Assembly (NCBI GenBank): GCA_033856195.1
Contig: JAWVFL010000018.1
Span: 82,855 to 146,854 of the forward strand
Source: VRUE01 sp033856195
GTDB lineage: Bacteria; Actinomycetota; Thermoleophilia; Solirubrobacterales; 70-9
DNA length: 64,000 nt
Direction: 5' to 3'
The translations under genes and the position numbers were made by a program. Of this stretch, positions 17,566 to 25,588 are shown one piece after another (position 1 is the stretch's first letter; every line of letters begins with the position of its first letter). The notes below the pieces were generated by a model. That model searched no databases, had not been told where the DNA came from, and saw only the letters and a list, made by a program, of their open reading frames with translations.

Positions 17566-17983
17566 CGAACTTAGCCTCGAGGTAGCGCTCCTCGCGGAGG
17601 ATCACGCCACGGTCGATCAAGGCCAGCACCGCGACCAGTACCACCAGGCCCCAAAGTGCCCCGGCCAGGAGACAGATCGCTACGTAGACGAGAGCCATTC
17701 CTAGGTAGCCGGGGTTGCGGCTCAATCGGTATGGGCCGACGCTGACGATCGCCGTTGGCGCGCGATAGGGATCGATCGGGGTGCGAGCACGGCGGAGGGC
17801 CCCCGCGAAGGAGACGATCAGCGCCACACCGGCGAGCAGCAGTGCGCCGCCCAGGGTCCACGCCAACCAGCCGGGCAGGGAGGGCGAGGGCAGCAGCGCC
17901 TCCAGGCCAAAGCCGAGCGCAAGACCAGCGAGGAAGATCAGCGGCGGCGGTGCGATCACCCCTGGCGAGTCCGGCGAAGTCAT
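17519..17983 (-). CDS. Isoprenylcysteine carboxylmethyltransferase-family membrane protein
   Basis: 154 aa with four hydrophobic helices and the family's C-terminal signature: GPYRLSRNPGYLGM, then the EERYLEAKFGEEYRRY segment that binds S-adenosylmethionine in ICMT/PEMT-like methyltransferases. The true substrate in bacteria is generally unknown. A TATGGT hexamer at 17990-17995 (minus strand) lies 6 nt before the ATG, suggesting a leaderless transcript. Confidence 0.75.
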   Translation of the reverse strand: MTSPDSPGVIAPPPLIFLAGLALGFGLEALLPSPSLPGWLAWTLGGALLLAGVALIVSFAGALRRARTPIDPYRAPTAIVSVGPYRLSRNPGYLGMALVYVAICLLAGALWGLVVLVAVLALIDRGVILREERYLEAKFGEEYRRYKGSVRRWI

Positions 17984-18058
17984 GCGCCGACCATAGACGC
18001 CGTGGGCCGAAGACGACCGAGGCATAGAGTTGGTCAGACCCCCACCAAGGAGGATCCC

Positions 18059-18334
18059 ATGAGCGTCCTCGCTCGCTTTACCCCAGCATCCTTGACGGCA
18101 GCACAGTACGACGAGAGCATCCGCAAGCTCAAAGAGGTGGGTGACTTCCCGCCCGATGGACTCGAATACCACCTCTGCTTCGGTACCGAGGGCAGTCTCC
18201 AGGTCAGTGAGATTTGGGACTCCAAAGAGCAGCTCGAAGCATTCGGCGAGCGGCTGATGCCGATCCTGGCCGAGATCGGAATCAACGCCGGCGAGCCAAC
18301 CCTGCTCGAAGTCCACAACATCGTCAAGCGCTAG
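18059..18334 (+). CDS. Small antibiotic-biosynthesis-monooxygenase-like protein
   Basis: 91 aa, one ferredoxin-like alpha/beta domain: YDESIRKLKEVGDFPPDG, then EYHLCFGTEGSLQVSEIWDS and a final strand. This layout is that of stand-alone ABM-like (dimeric alpha-beta barrel) proteins, whose roles are mostly unknown. The ATG is set by AAGGAGG seven bases upstream, and TAGAGT at 18025-18030 is a probable -10. Just downstream lies the island attachment repeat. Confidence 0.65.
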   Translation: MSVLARFTPASLTAAQYDESIRKLKEVGDFPPDGLEYHLCFGTEGSLQVSEIWDSKEQLEAFGERLMPILAEIGINAGEPTLLEVHNIVKR

Positions 18335-18435
18335 CTGCGAGCGCAGGCCAAACGGCTTGGCCGCTCCTCCCGAGCGGGCGGGGCCCAGAGCGGCTACTAC
18401 TTCAGCTGCCTGACGCCCCGGCGCCACACGACGCC

Positions 18436-18479
18436 AGGGTGGACGACCGGATTCGAACCGGCGACCGCCTGGACCACAA
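18436..18479. repeat. Distal attachment site, tRNA-His 3' fragment
   Basis: 44 bp identical to 24712-24755, covering the T arm, variable loop, 3' anticodon stem and anticodon of tRNA-His (minus strand). Identity stops abruptly at 18480. The missing 5' half shows that this is an att copy rather than a second gene. Confidence 0.9.
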
Positions 18480-18948
18480 TTCTCCGTCCTGGCTTGATCT
18501 GGCTTGATTTGTGCCTACTGCACCTGATTTCAGTTGATCTCAGTTGTGCCTAGCTAATTCAAGATTGTCCCCCGATTGTCCCCCGGTCATCTGCCAGTTG
18601 GCCACAGGCAAACCAAATGTTCCCCCACATCTCGGCGAGGCGAGGGCGCGGCGGGATCGGAAACTCCACCTCCCCAGGAGCAGGGCTTGGTCTGGACAAG
18701 GGCGGACGGGAAGTCAGCGACCATGCGATCGAGGTCACCGGCGACACGGGCCGACTACTTCGCGGTCTCGGTCGTGGTCAGGTGGGGACCACGAGCGTGC
18801 CCATCTGGTCGATCACCCCGTCGGGGATGCCGCACTGGGGGTGCTGGGTGGTAAGGCAGACACTGAGCGAATACTTGGGCCTTACTTCGAAGAAATCTGC
18901 ACCCCAGAACCTGCATCTGCCGATCTAAGCCTATGCGATCTACTCGAC
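18480..18948. other. Gene-free left end of the island
   Basis: No credible gene is seen. The first 110 nt are lower in GC and repeat-rich: CTGGCTTGAT occurs twice in a row near 18489, and CAGTTGATCT/CAGTTG near 18531. The tandem GATTGTCCCCC repeat follows at 18563-18584. The rest could be a decayed coding remnant. It ends at the TAGGCT promoter element of the kinase-helicase gene (18949-18954). Confidence 0.5.
18563..18584 (+). repeat. Tandem 11-bp repeat near the left island end
   Basis: GATTGTCCCCC occurs twice head to tail (18563-18573, 18574-18584), 84 nt inside the left att copy. A near-identical pair in the same orientation lies 56 nt inside the right att copy (24635-24656). The position suggests arm-type recombinase binding sites, by analogy with integrases of tRNA-inserted elements. 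Confidence 0.5.
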
Positions 18949-18960
18949 TAGGCTCACCGT

Positions 18961-21900
18961 GTGAAGGCAAATGCGGCAGGCGCTCCGCGCATTCTCGACG
19001 GGCGCTGGGCTCTCTCAACAACCTGGCGGGGCGGTGCCACCGCGACCGTCTACCGCAGCACGGATATGACCGGGGCGTTGGCCGGAGACCTCGCGGTCAA
19101 GGTCCTGCCAGTGTCGATCAAGGGTGACTCGAAGCTCGTCAACCAAGTCTTCCAACGTGAGTACGACTCGCTCTCGAGACTTAAGCACACCAACATCGTC
19201 GAGCTCCTCGACGGTGGCCGCGACCCCGCCACCGGCGAGCGCTACTTCGTCTTCCCTTGGTGTGAGAACGGCCTGAGCGTCGCTCTGCGCGAGAGACCGC
19301 TCCAAGGCTGGGACGACTTCTGGACGCGCTACGGGCGCGAACTAACTGACGGGCTCGCCTATGCGCACGGCCAGTCGATCGCCCACCGCGACATAAAGCC
19401 CCAAAACGTTCTGATCGACTCCGAGGGCCGTCCCTGCATCAGCGACTTCGGGATCGCCAAGAGCCTCGCCCGCGTCGCGCCCGATCAGACGCTTCGCGAC
19501 TTCGCCACCCGACCGTTTGCCCCGCGCGAGTACGACGATGGTCGCCACCCAACCGAGCGCGACGTGTTCTCCTTCGCCGCCTTGGCAGTCCTCGCCCTCG
19601 GCGAAATCGACCCGTTCGCGGGCTACGAGGACGACCCCTACCGGGCGATCGACGACGCTCTCGGGGTTCTCGACGTCCCCGCCGGGATCGAAGCGGTCCT
19701 CAAGCGCTGTCTGCAGGATGACCCCAACGCCCGACCGCGGGATGCAGCGAAGCTGGGAGAGCTGATCGCGGTGGTCGAAGACGAGCGCGGGGTCGCCGCC
19801 GCTTCGGCCGCCGCGAGGTCGGCATCGAAATGTCATGTCTTCCTCACGAACAAGGTCCGAGCGACACTGCTCGACGCCCTCGACCTACAGACCGACATCC
19901 AGCTCGAGGAATTTCTCGCGGATGATCTCGCCGAAGAGTCAGCCGTCCTCGGCTATGACCGGGACAGCTTCGAGGGCGGCGACGAGACCACAGACCACTT
20001 CTACGTGATCGGGACCGAGCTCCGCATCCACGTCGTGATCGCCGAGGAGACCCGGGACCACCTCGTCGCCGTCAACGCCTGGCCAGTCGGGAGCTCGGCC
20101 ATGGACCGCGAACGGGACCGTGGCTGGAGCCCAGGGTGGCGCTGGGCCCTGGGGCGCCCGACCAATGAGGCGCAGGGCGCGGCCTGTATCGAGACGCTGG
20201 AGCGGGCGGTGTCGGCCCGAGCTGCAGAGGAGGATCTCCGTCGCAAGCGCTCGGCCCGTGATCGCCAGCTCGTGATCTGGCGGCGCACCCTGGCGGCATT
20301 GCGTTCTGTGGAGCAAGCTAAGGAGTCACCGCTTCGCTATTTCGACGCCACCGAGCTGCCGGCAGGCATTCGATTCCGCACCCACGGGCCGACACCCGAA
20401 GACCTGATCGGCCAGGTCAGGGTGGTTCAAGGCACCGAAGGCCAGTTCCTCTACGGCGAAGTGACCGATGTCGAGACCAACGCCCTGACCCTGATGCCAA
20501 GCCGGGGCGATTTTCACTCCCTGCCCGACCAGGGTGAGCTCAGGGTCGACACAATGGCCTCGCGCTCGGCCTTGCGCCGCCAAGAGCAGGGGCTCGACGC
20601 GCTCCAGTACGACCGCAGCCTGCGCCCGGAGCTTCGCGACCTACTGCTCGAACCCGGTACCGCCAGAGTGCCCGATCCGGCCAGCGAAATCGAGTGGAAA
20701 GCCGACCTTGACGAGCCCAAGCGGCTTGCCGTCGCCGCGGCACTCGGCTCCGAGGACGTTCTCCTCGTTGAGGGGCCTCCGGGAACCGGCAAGACAACCT
20801 TCATCACCGAGCTGATCCTGCAACACCTCGACCGCAACCCGAAGGACCGGGTGCTGGTCTCCTCGCAAACCAACGCCGCCCTCGACAACGTCCTGGAGCG
20901 CCTGATCGAGGCGGATCCCGGGCTCCGGCAGACCCGGATTGCCCGCCGCGGGGATTCACGGATCGCGCCCGGCGTGCAGGAGCTGCTGCTCGACGAACAG
21001 ACCGACCGGTGGCGGGATGAGGTGATCGCCTCGGGACGCAGGTGGCTGCACGACTGGGCCTCCGCGAGGGGTATCGCCGTCGGCGATCTCGAGGCGGCCA
21101 TGCGATTCGAGGAACTGGCGAAGGAGCGGGAAGCGCTCGGGCTCCTTGATGCCGAAAAGCGCGACCTGATCACCCGGGAAGAGCAGGGTGACCTAGAAGG
21201 GGGCGACAACTCGAACCTTGGCGAAGAGAGGCTGAGAGAAATCGCCGAGGAGTCAGCCACCGCCGAGGCCTCCGCGGGGCAGGCGAGCGAGCGGCTGATT
21301 GAGATCGGTGTCGTGAAAAGGGCAGCCGAGCTCTCGGACCTAGGCGCGGTCGAGTTGCGTAGGCGGGCCGAGAAACTGATGCCGGCAGGCGGCGAAGCGG
21401 CCGATGAATGCCGGGACCTGATCAACCTGCTGAGCGACTGGCACGCGCGGTTTGGGCGGGGCTCCGCCTTTCCGGCCGCGACTCTGCTGCGCTCTCAGGT
21501 GGTTGCCGCTACCTGCATCGGCTACGCAAGCGTGCGGGGCTCAGAGTCCATCGAGTTCGACCTCTGCATCATCGACGAGGCGTCGAAGGCGATGGCGACG
21601 GAGATGCTGGTGCCGATGACGCGGGCACGCAAGTGGGTCGTCGTTGGTGACCACCGCCAGCTCCCGCCCTTCGTCGACGACGCCTTGCAGACCCCCGAGA
21701 TCCTCGCCAAGCACCAACTCCGCGCCGATGAGGTCGAGGCGACCCTTTTCGACCGCCTGCGCGAGCGCCTTCCTCCCGAGTGCGCCCGCTCGCTCGATCG
21801 CCAGCACCGGATGGCGCCGCCGATCGGAGACCTGATCAGTGAGTGCTTCTACGGCGGCGCTCTTGCCAGCGAGCCACGGTCGCCAGCGAACTGGCTGCAC

Positions 21901-22419
21901 CTGCTGTCCCCGAAGGCAGTCACCTGGTACACCACCTCCCGGATCGCGCAGAGGTACGAGACTCGGCACGGGACCACAATCCTGAACAGCTGCGAGGCGC
22001 GAAGCGTCGCGACCCTGCTCGGCAGGGCCGAGTTCGCCGCAAACGCCACGAAGAAGACCCTCAGCGTCGTCGTCCTCAGCGGCTACTCCGGGCAGCGCGA
22101 CCTGATCCGGCGCGAGATCGGGCCCTCGCTGTCTAAATGGAAACACCTCGAGGTCGACTGCAGCACGATCGACGCCTTCCAGGGTCGCGAGGCCGACATC
22201 GCGATCTACTCCGTGACGCGGTCCAATAAGGCCGGGAATATCGGCTTCCTAAACGAAGAGCGCCGCCTCAACGTCGCTCTCTCTCGCGGTCGCGACGCGC
22301 TGATTCTGGTCGGCGACCACGTCGGCATTCGCCAGATCACCGCCCAGAACCCGTTCATCGACGTCCTCGACTACATCGATTCCGAGCCCGAATGCGCCCT
22401 CGAGGAAATGCAGCTGTGA
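18961..22419 (+). CDS. Ser/Thr kinase - SF1 (Upf1/DNA2-like) helicase fusion, MkoA-like
   Basis: 1152 aa. Residues ~10-280 are a complete eukaryote-like kinase: Lys47 in AVKVLP, HRD at 142-144 and DFG at 162-164. A linker follows, then a COG1112/Upf1-type helicase with Walker A GPPGTGKTT (~606), DEAS (~871), GDHRQLPPF, RQHRM, FQGRE (~1073) and LNVALSRGRDALILVGD. The kinase-helicase architecture next to a PLD nuclease matches, from my knowledge, type I Mokosh anti-phage systems, where MkoA pairs with MkoB. TAGGCT at 18949-18954 lies 6 nt before the GTG, so the message is probably leaderless. The stop overlaps the next gene. Confidence 0.8.
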   Translation: MKANAAGAPRILDGRWALSTTWRGGATATVYRSTDMTGALAGDLAVKVLPVSIKGDSKLVNQVFQREYDSLSRLKHTNIVELLDGGRDPATGERYFVFPWCENGLSVALRERPLQGWDDFWTRYGRELTDGLAYAHGQSIAHRDIKPQNVLIDSEGRPCISDFGIAKSLARVAPDQTLRDFATRPFAPREYDDGRHPTERDVFSFAALAVLALGEIDPFAGYEDDPYRAIDDALGVLDVPAGIEAVLKRCLQDDPNARPRDAAKLGELIAVVEDERGVAAASAAARSASKCHVFLTNKVRATLLDALDLQTDIQLEEFLADDLAEESAVLGYDRDSFEGGDETTDHFYVIGTELRIHVVIAEETRDHLVAVNAWPVGSSAMDRERDRGWSPGWRWALGRPTNEAQGAACIETLERAVSARAAEEDLRRKRSARDRQLVIWRRTLAALRSVEQAKESPLRYFDATELPAGIRFRTHGPTPEDLIGQVRVVQGTEGQFLYGEVTDVETNALTLMPSRGDFHSLPDQGELRVDTMASRSALRRQEQGLDALQYDRSLRPELRDLLLEPGTARVPDPASEIEWKADLDEPKRLAVAAALGSEDVLLVEGPPGTGKTTFITELILQHLDRNPKDRVLVSSQTNAALDNVLERLIEADPGLRQTRIARRGDSRIAPGVQELLLDEQTDRWRDEVIASGRRWLHDWASARGIAVGDLEAAMRFEELAKEREALGLLDAEKRDLITREEQGDLEGGDNSNLGEERLREIAEESATAEASAGQASERLIEIGVVKRAAELSDLGAVELRRRAEKLMPAGGEAADECRDLINLLSDWHARFGRGSAFPAATLLRSQVVAATCIGYASVRGSESIEFDLCIIDEASKAMATEMLVPMTRARKWVVVGDHRQLPPFVDDALQTPEILAKHQLRADEVEATLFDRLRERLPPECARSLDRQHRMAPPIGDLISECFYGGALASEPRSPANWLHLLSPKAVTWYTTSRIAQRYETRHGTTILNSCEARSVATLLGRAEFAANATKKTLSVVVLSGYSGQRDLIRREIGPSLSKWKHLEVDCSTIDAFQGREADIAIYSVTRSNKAGNIGFLNEERRLNVALSRGRDALILVGDHVGIRQITAQNPFIDVLDYIDSEPECALEEMQL

Positions 22420-23759
22420 GGCCGGAAGAGACCGCCGAGCGCTTCAGCGACGCCCGCCCCGGGTTCGTGCTGGCAAGCTACGGGGAGGTCGGTCTGCCCT
22501 TCTTTCGCGTTCGCATGCGCCTGCAGGTCCTCGAGCACAAGGCCATCGGTCCGATCGAGGAGTTCGTACTGCGCGCGGTCGGCGCCGGCATAAGTGATGC
22601 CTCGAACCTTCAGGACGCACTAGGGCTTGACGAAGCGGTGATCTCGGCGACGCTGGTCGAACTCCTCGCCAGCGACGCAATCGAGATCCTCGATTCCGAG
22701 TCGAACGAGGAGAAGCTCGGTCTCAGCGCGCGGGGGCGCGACCTCCTTTCCGCGGCGCAGCGGATCGTCAGCGTCGAACGCACCGTCGATGTCGACTTCG
22801 ACGGACTCTTGCGGGTGCCGGTGTCGCCACTGCCAGCCTACCTGGAGCCTCGCGAGCTGAGGGAGCGCGGTATCCGCGAGGTGCCCCCTTATCCTGCCAA
22901 GCGGCCCGACCGGACCGAGCTCCGGGGGCACGCCGCCGAGATCGAGCAGATCGCTCGCCAGGCCGGCGGGGCCCGCCAGCAGCTAAGCGACGTACTCTCC
23001 GTCCGCTCGGTCGAGCGTCGCCTGCGGATCTTCCAGCCGGCTGTGGCGCTCGTCTATCGCGCCGAGGGGGCCCGACGCTCCCAGGGCCAAGTCGCCTTCG
23101 CGATCGGGGGCAAGCTCTCCGAGTCCCACGCCGACATCTTCGCCCAGGCCGGGCTCGGCAAGAAGCTCGGGATCGCCAAGCGCGGGATCGAGGACGCAAA
23201 GGTGGCCGCCGGGCGAATGCTCGGCAATGAACTGGTCGAGCAGATCGCCGATCCCCCAGTGCGAGCCGACGATCCGGTGACCGAAATACCCGGCGAAACA
23301 GTGCGATCGGTCGAAACCTACGAACACCCAAGGATCCTGCGCGAGGCTCTGCGGTCGAGTCGCGAGCGCCTGCTCCTCATCTCGCCGTGGCTAAAGGCGG
23401 GAGTGGTCGACGACGAGTTCGTCGGCCTCCTGGAATCGGCTCTCGAGCGTGGCGTTCGCGTTTACCTCGGCTGGGGAATGAGCGCCAGCGAGACCGAGAG
23501 CCCCGACGCCGACCCCAAAGTCCTCAACAGGCTGACCCAATTGGCCAGCGGGCAGAGCGGATTCGAGTTCAAGCGCCTAGGCAACACCCATGCCAAGGTA
23601 CTGCTATGCGACGACCGTTTCATTGTCGTCACCAGCTTCAACTGGCTCTCCTTCCAGGGGAACCCGAAGCGGACTTTCCGAGACGAGCGGGGGACGATGG
23701 TCTCGATCAAGAAGCATGTAGACGAGCAGTTCGAGATCCTCAGCGAGCGGTTTCGATAG
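22416..23759 (+). CDS. PLD-family nuclease, MkoB-like
   Basis: About 447 aa from the GTG at 22416, which overlaps the helicase stop (GTGA); an ATG at 22392 is the alternative. Residues ~1-130 look like winged-helix DNA/RNA-binding segments (ISDASNLQDALGLDEAVISA). The C-terminal ~150 residues are a phospholipase-D fold with a single HxK(x4)D motif (THAKVLLCDD, His ~391) followed by TSFNWLS. One HKD per chain implies a dimeric active site, as in Nuc and Zucchini. Translational coupling to the kinase-helicase gene supports a two-component defence system. Confidence 0.75.
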   Translation: MRPEETAERFSDARPGFVLASYGEVGLPFFRVRMRLQVLEHKAIGPIEEFVLRAVGAGISDASNLQDALGLDEAVISATLVELLASDAIEILDSESNEEKLGLSARGRDLLSAAQRIVSVERTVDVDFDGLLRVPVSPLPAYLEPRELRERGIREVPPYPAKRPDRTELRGHAAEIEQIARQAGGARQQLSDVLSVRSVERRLRIFQPAVALVYRAEGARRSQGQVAFAIGGKLSESHADIFAQAGLGKKLGIAKRGIEDAKVAAGRMLGNELVEQIADPPVRADDPVTEIPGETVRSVETYEHPRILREALRSSRERLLLISPWLKAGVVDDEFVGLLESALERGVRVYLGWGMSASETESPDADPKVLNRLTQLASGQSGFEFKRLGNTHAKVLLCDDRFIVVTSFNWLSFQGNPKRTFRDERGTMVSIKKHVDEQFEILSERFR

Positions 23760-23941
23760 GTCGAGCCGCAATTCGACGTTGCTCCCGTTCGTGTTGCGAA
23801 TCGGTCTTGCGGGGTGTGAGCGGCTTCGGTGTTTGTGGGGCGGCTGGCCGGGGATCGAGGCTCACAAGAAACCTCACCCTCTTCAGAGGCTCAGCGGGAC
23901 CAATGCCGACCACCACCTGGGACCGTAACCCCCACTCAATG

Positions 23942-23960
23942 TGACGCGCGCTTCGCGTCA
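23942..23960 (-). terminator. Hairpin at the end of the MazF-like gene
   Basis: TGACGCG (23942-23948) and CGCGTCA (23954-23960) form a 7-bp stem with a 5-nt loop, starting on the stop codon of the toxin gene. No T tract follows. The 182 nt between it and the PLD gene contain no recognisable gene. Confidence 0.5.
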
Positions 23961-24302
23961 GCGCAGAAGTATTCGGCAACGCTTCAACAACTCCTCGAGA
24001 GTGTTTGGGCGCAAGCTGCCGAGTCGACGGCTAAGGCGCTCGTGGGAGATCGCGCGTAGCTGCTCTGGCATCGCGAAGCCGTCCTCTTTGAGGCCTCCTT
24101 CGGAGGCGGAGATGGCCAAATGCAAAGCACTGCCGAAGTCGGTGCGCGTGAGCGGAACGGCAAGGGAAAGCCCGAGGCTCGCCTGGTTCAGCTGATCGAC
24201 TGAAACGATCACGAAGGGGCGGGCCTTGGCCTGCTCCCTACCCCGCGTCGGTTCGGGATCTGTCCAGTAGACGTCGCCCTGTTGGAGCTTCGGCTCTACC
24301 AC
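23958..24302 (-). CDS. MazF/PemK-family endoribonuclease toxin
   Basis: 114 aa. The N-terminus QGDVYWTDPEPTRGREQAKARPFVIVS is split here by family position: GDVYW strand, then the RGREQAKARP basic stretch and the VIVS strand typical of MazF. It then shows VPLTRTDFG and a C-terminal LGSLRPNTLEELL helix. MazF toxins cleave mRNA or tRNA at short sequences. The start overlaps the antitoxin gene by 7 nt. It lies inside the tRNA-His island and may stabilise it. Confidence 0.85.
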   Translation of the reverse strand: MVEPKLQQGDVYWTDPEPTRGREQAKARPFVIVSVDQLNQASLGLSLAVPLTRTDFGSALHLAISASEGGLKEDGFAMPEQLRAISHERLSRRLGSLRPNTLEELLKRCRILLR

Positions 24303-24553
24303 TCGGGCGCAGACGCCTCGAAGCCGGACTCGAGCTCTTCGCTCTCGGCGCGATAGGCGGAGAGGGCTCCGGGGTCAGCGGCGATCTTCTCGAAACTGGC
24401 TGCAACCTCGGCGAGCATCGCGTCCTCGTCGGCTGCGCTGACCAGCTTCGCGACGACGTCGCCGGCAGGTTCGCCCCGGCGGGTGGCCAACGAATTCAGT
24501 CGATCCCGGGTCTCGATCGGAACTCGAATCGTGGTGGTGTCCGTGGCGGCCAT
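24296..24553 (-). CDS. Antitoxin of the island MazEF-type module
   Basis: 85 aa. The N-terminal TTIRVPIETRDRLNSLA is a ribbon-helix-helix DNA-binding strand-helix segment. The C-terminal half is acidic (ESEELESGFEASAPEW) and would occupy the toxin. It is the promoter-proximal gene, as usual for toxin-antitoxin operons. Upstream sequence (24560-24710) is clearly lower in GC than the chromosome around it. Confidence 0.8.
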   Translation of the reverse strand: MAATDTTTIRVPIETRDRLNSLATRRGEPAGDVVAKLVSAADEDAMLAEVAASFEKIAADPGALSAYRAESEELESGFEASAPEW

Positions 24554-24634
24554 GTAGATGGGAAGTCTACATCACCTTAGATGGTTCGCCAAATTTCCCA
24601 ATCCTGCAATTTGCAGGGCTTTTGCAATCTGCAA

Positions 24635-24656
24635 AATTGTCCCCCGATTGTTCCCC
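24635..24656 (+). repeat. Tandem 11-bp repeat near the right island end
   Basis: AATTGTCCCCC (24635-24645) followed by GATTGTTCCCC (24646-24656), matching the left-end pair at 18563-18584 with two differences. TTTGCAGGG occurs twice nearby (24611 and 24699 regions). Candidate recombinase arm sites. Confidence 0.45.
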
Positions 24657-24711
24657 GATGAGGGTCCAGGCGGACTATCAAAAATAAAAGGTGGCGATTT
24701 GCAGGGACTTT

Positions 24712-24755
24712 AGGGTGGACGACCGGATTCGAACCGGCGACCGCCTGGACCACAA
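24712..24755. repeat. Proximal attachment site within tRNA-His
   Basis: 44 bp identical to 18436-18479. It starts 2 nt outside the tRNA 3' end and runs to the anticodon loop, so the integrated element restores an intact tRNA. Confidence 0.9.
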
Positions 24756-24786
24756 CCAGGAGCTCTACCAACTGAGCTACGTCCAC
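24714..24786 (-). tRNA. tRNA-His (anticodon GTG)
   Basis: A complete 73-nt cloverleaf: acceptor GTGGACG/CGTCCAC, D arm GCTC...GAGC, anticodon stem CCTGG/CCAGG with loop TTGTGGT, and T arm GCCGG-TTCGAAT-CCGGT. The base before position 1 is G (24787), supplying the G-1 characteristic of tRNA-His; the discriminator is C. CCA is not encoded. It is the integration target of the island. Confidence 0.97.
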
Positions 24787-24827
24787 CGCGTGGCTTCAAT
24801 CTAGCGTGCCGCGACGGCTGCTGAAGG

Positions 24828-25553
24828 TCAGCTTGCGGCGCGATTTGCTTCTGCCAGGGACGCGAAGGCCTTCAGGCCAGACGTTGTGCGCTCGATCAGC
24901 TCCGGCTCTGCTGCTTCGGCCTCCTCTGGAAGAGCGTGGGCTCCCTTGTCGCCCAGGGCTTTGCGTGCTTCTCGGACCATCTCGGGCACTGCGAGCCAAG
25001 CCTCGAGCAGGGCGAAGTCGGACTCGGGGTGGAAGAGGACTCCCCAGGCGTTGCCGTGGCGGAAGGCCTGGACCTCGGTTTGAGCCGAGCGGGCCAGGTG
25101 GGTCGCGCCCTCCGGAAGGTCAAAGACGTCGCCGTGCCAGTGGAGCACGGTCGTGGTTGGTCCCAGGGCACCGAGGATCGGGTCATCGGAGTCGAGGATC
25201 TCTACCGGGGCGTAGCCGAGCTCGGGTCTCTTCCCCGACCTCACCTCGGTACCAAGGGCGCGAGCCAACAGCTGGGCACCCAGGCAGATACCAAGCACCG
25301 GGAGGTCTCGGCGCACCGCCTCAGCGAGCCATTCGCGCTCGGTCGCCAACTCGGGATGGCGGTCGTCATCCACGTTCATCGGGCCGCCCATCACTACCGC
25401 GCCCGAGACTTCGTCGTGATCCGGCAGCTCCTGGCCCGCGAGCGGTTTGACAGTGTGGACGTCGAGGCCGCCGCAGGCATCGAGGATGCGGTGGGGCGTC
25501 TCCCATGGGACGTGCTGGATCGCCAGCAGGGTTGGACGGTCGTCCGTGCTCAT
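24828..25553 (-). CDS. Class I glutamine amidotransferase domain protein
   Basis: 241 aa, stand-alone GATase1 of the GuaA-like type. The nucleophile elbow is GICLGAQLLA, the catalytic His-Glu pair is FHPE, and the oxyanion-side GGPMNVDD is present. Such proteins release ammonia from glutamine or act as gamma-glutamyl hydrolases; the partner is unknown. TAGCCT (minus strand, 25563-25568) lies 9 nt before the ATG, back-to-back with the promoter of the divergent repeat-protein gene. Confidence 0.82.
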   Translation of the reverse strand: MSTDDRPTLLAIQHVPWETPHRILDACGGLDVHTVKPLAGQELPDHDEVSGAVVMGGPMNVDDDRHPELATEREWLAEAVRRDLPVLGICLGAQLLARALGTEVRSGKRPELGYAPVEILDSDDPILGALGPTTTVLHWHGDVFDLPEGATHLARSAQTEVQAFRHGNAWGVLFHPESDFALLEAWLAVPEMVREARKALGDKGAHALPEEAEAAEPELIERTTSGLKAFASLAEANRAAS

Positions 25554-25562
25554 CAGCGCCTC

Positions 25563-25581
25563 AGGCTAGCCGCGCTACGGT
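25563..25581. promoter_or_regulatory. Divergent pair of leaderless -10 elements
   Basis: TAGCCT on the minus strand (25563-25568) serves the amidotransferase gene 9 nt away. TACGGT on the plus strand (25576-25581) serves the repeat-protein gene 7 nt away. The two hexamers are 7 nt apart, so the two promoters must share or compete for polymerase. Confidence 0.5.
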
Positions 25582-25588
25582 TGGGGCG

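Larger units (their letters stand above)
18436..24755. mobile_element. 6.3-kb genomic island integrated at tRNA-His, integrase absent
   Basis: A 44-bp perfect direct repeat bounds the island: 18436-18479 and 24712-24755. The right copy is the 3' part of the intact tRNA-His gene, from the discriminator to the anticodon loop; the left copy is only this part and is not a functional tRNA. This is the footprint of tyrosine-recombinase integration into a tRNA 3' end. The cargo is a kinase-helicase, a PLD nuclease and a MazEF-type pair. No integrase, excisionase or replication gene is recognisable, so movement would need a recombinase supplied in trans or one lost by deletion. Confidence 0.8.

Noticed and set aside
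18436..18480. Second tRNA-His gene
   Set aside because: Only the 3' portion up to the anticodon is present; acceptor 5' strand and D arm are missing, so it is an attachment-site copy.
22416..23759. Cardiolipin synthase or other lipid-metabolising PLD enzyme
   Set aside because: Those have two HKD motifs and membrane helices; this protein has one motif, no membrane segment and is coupled to a helicase.
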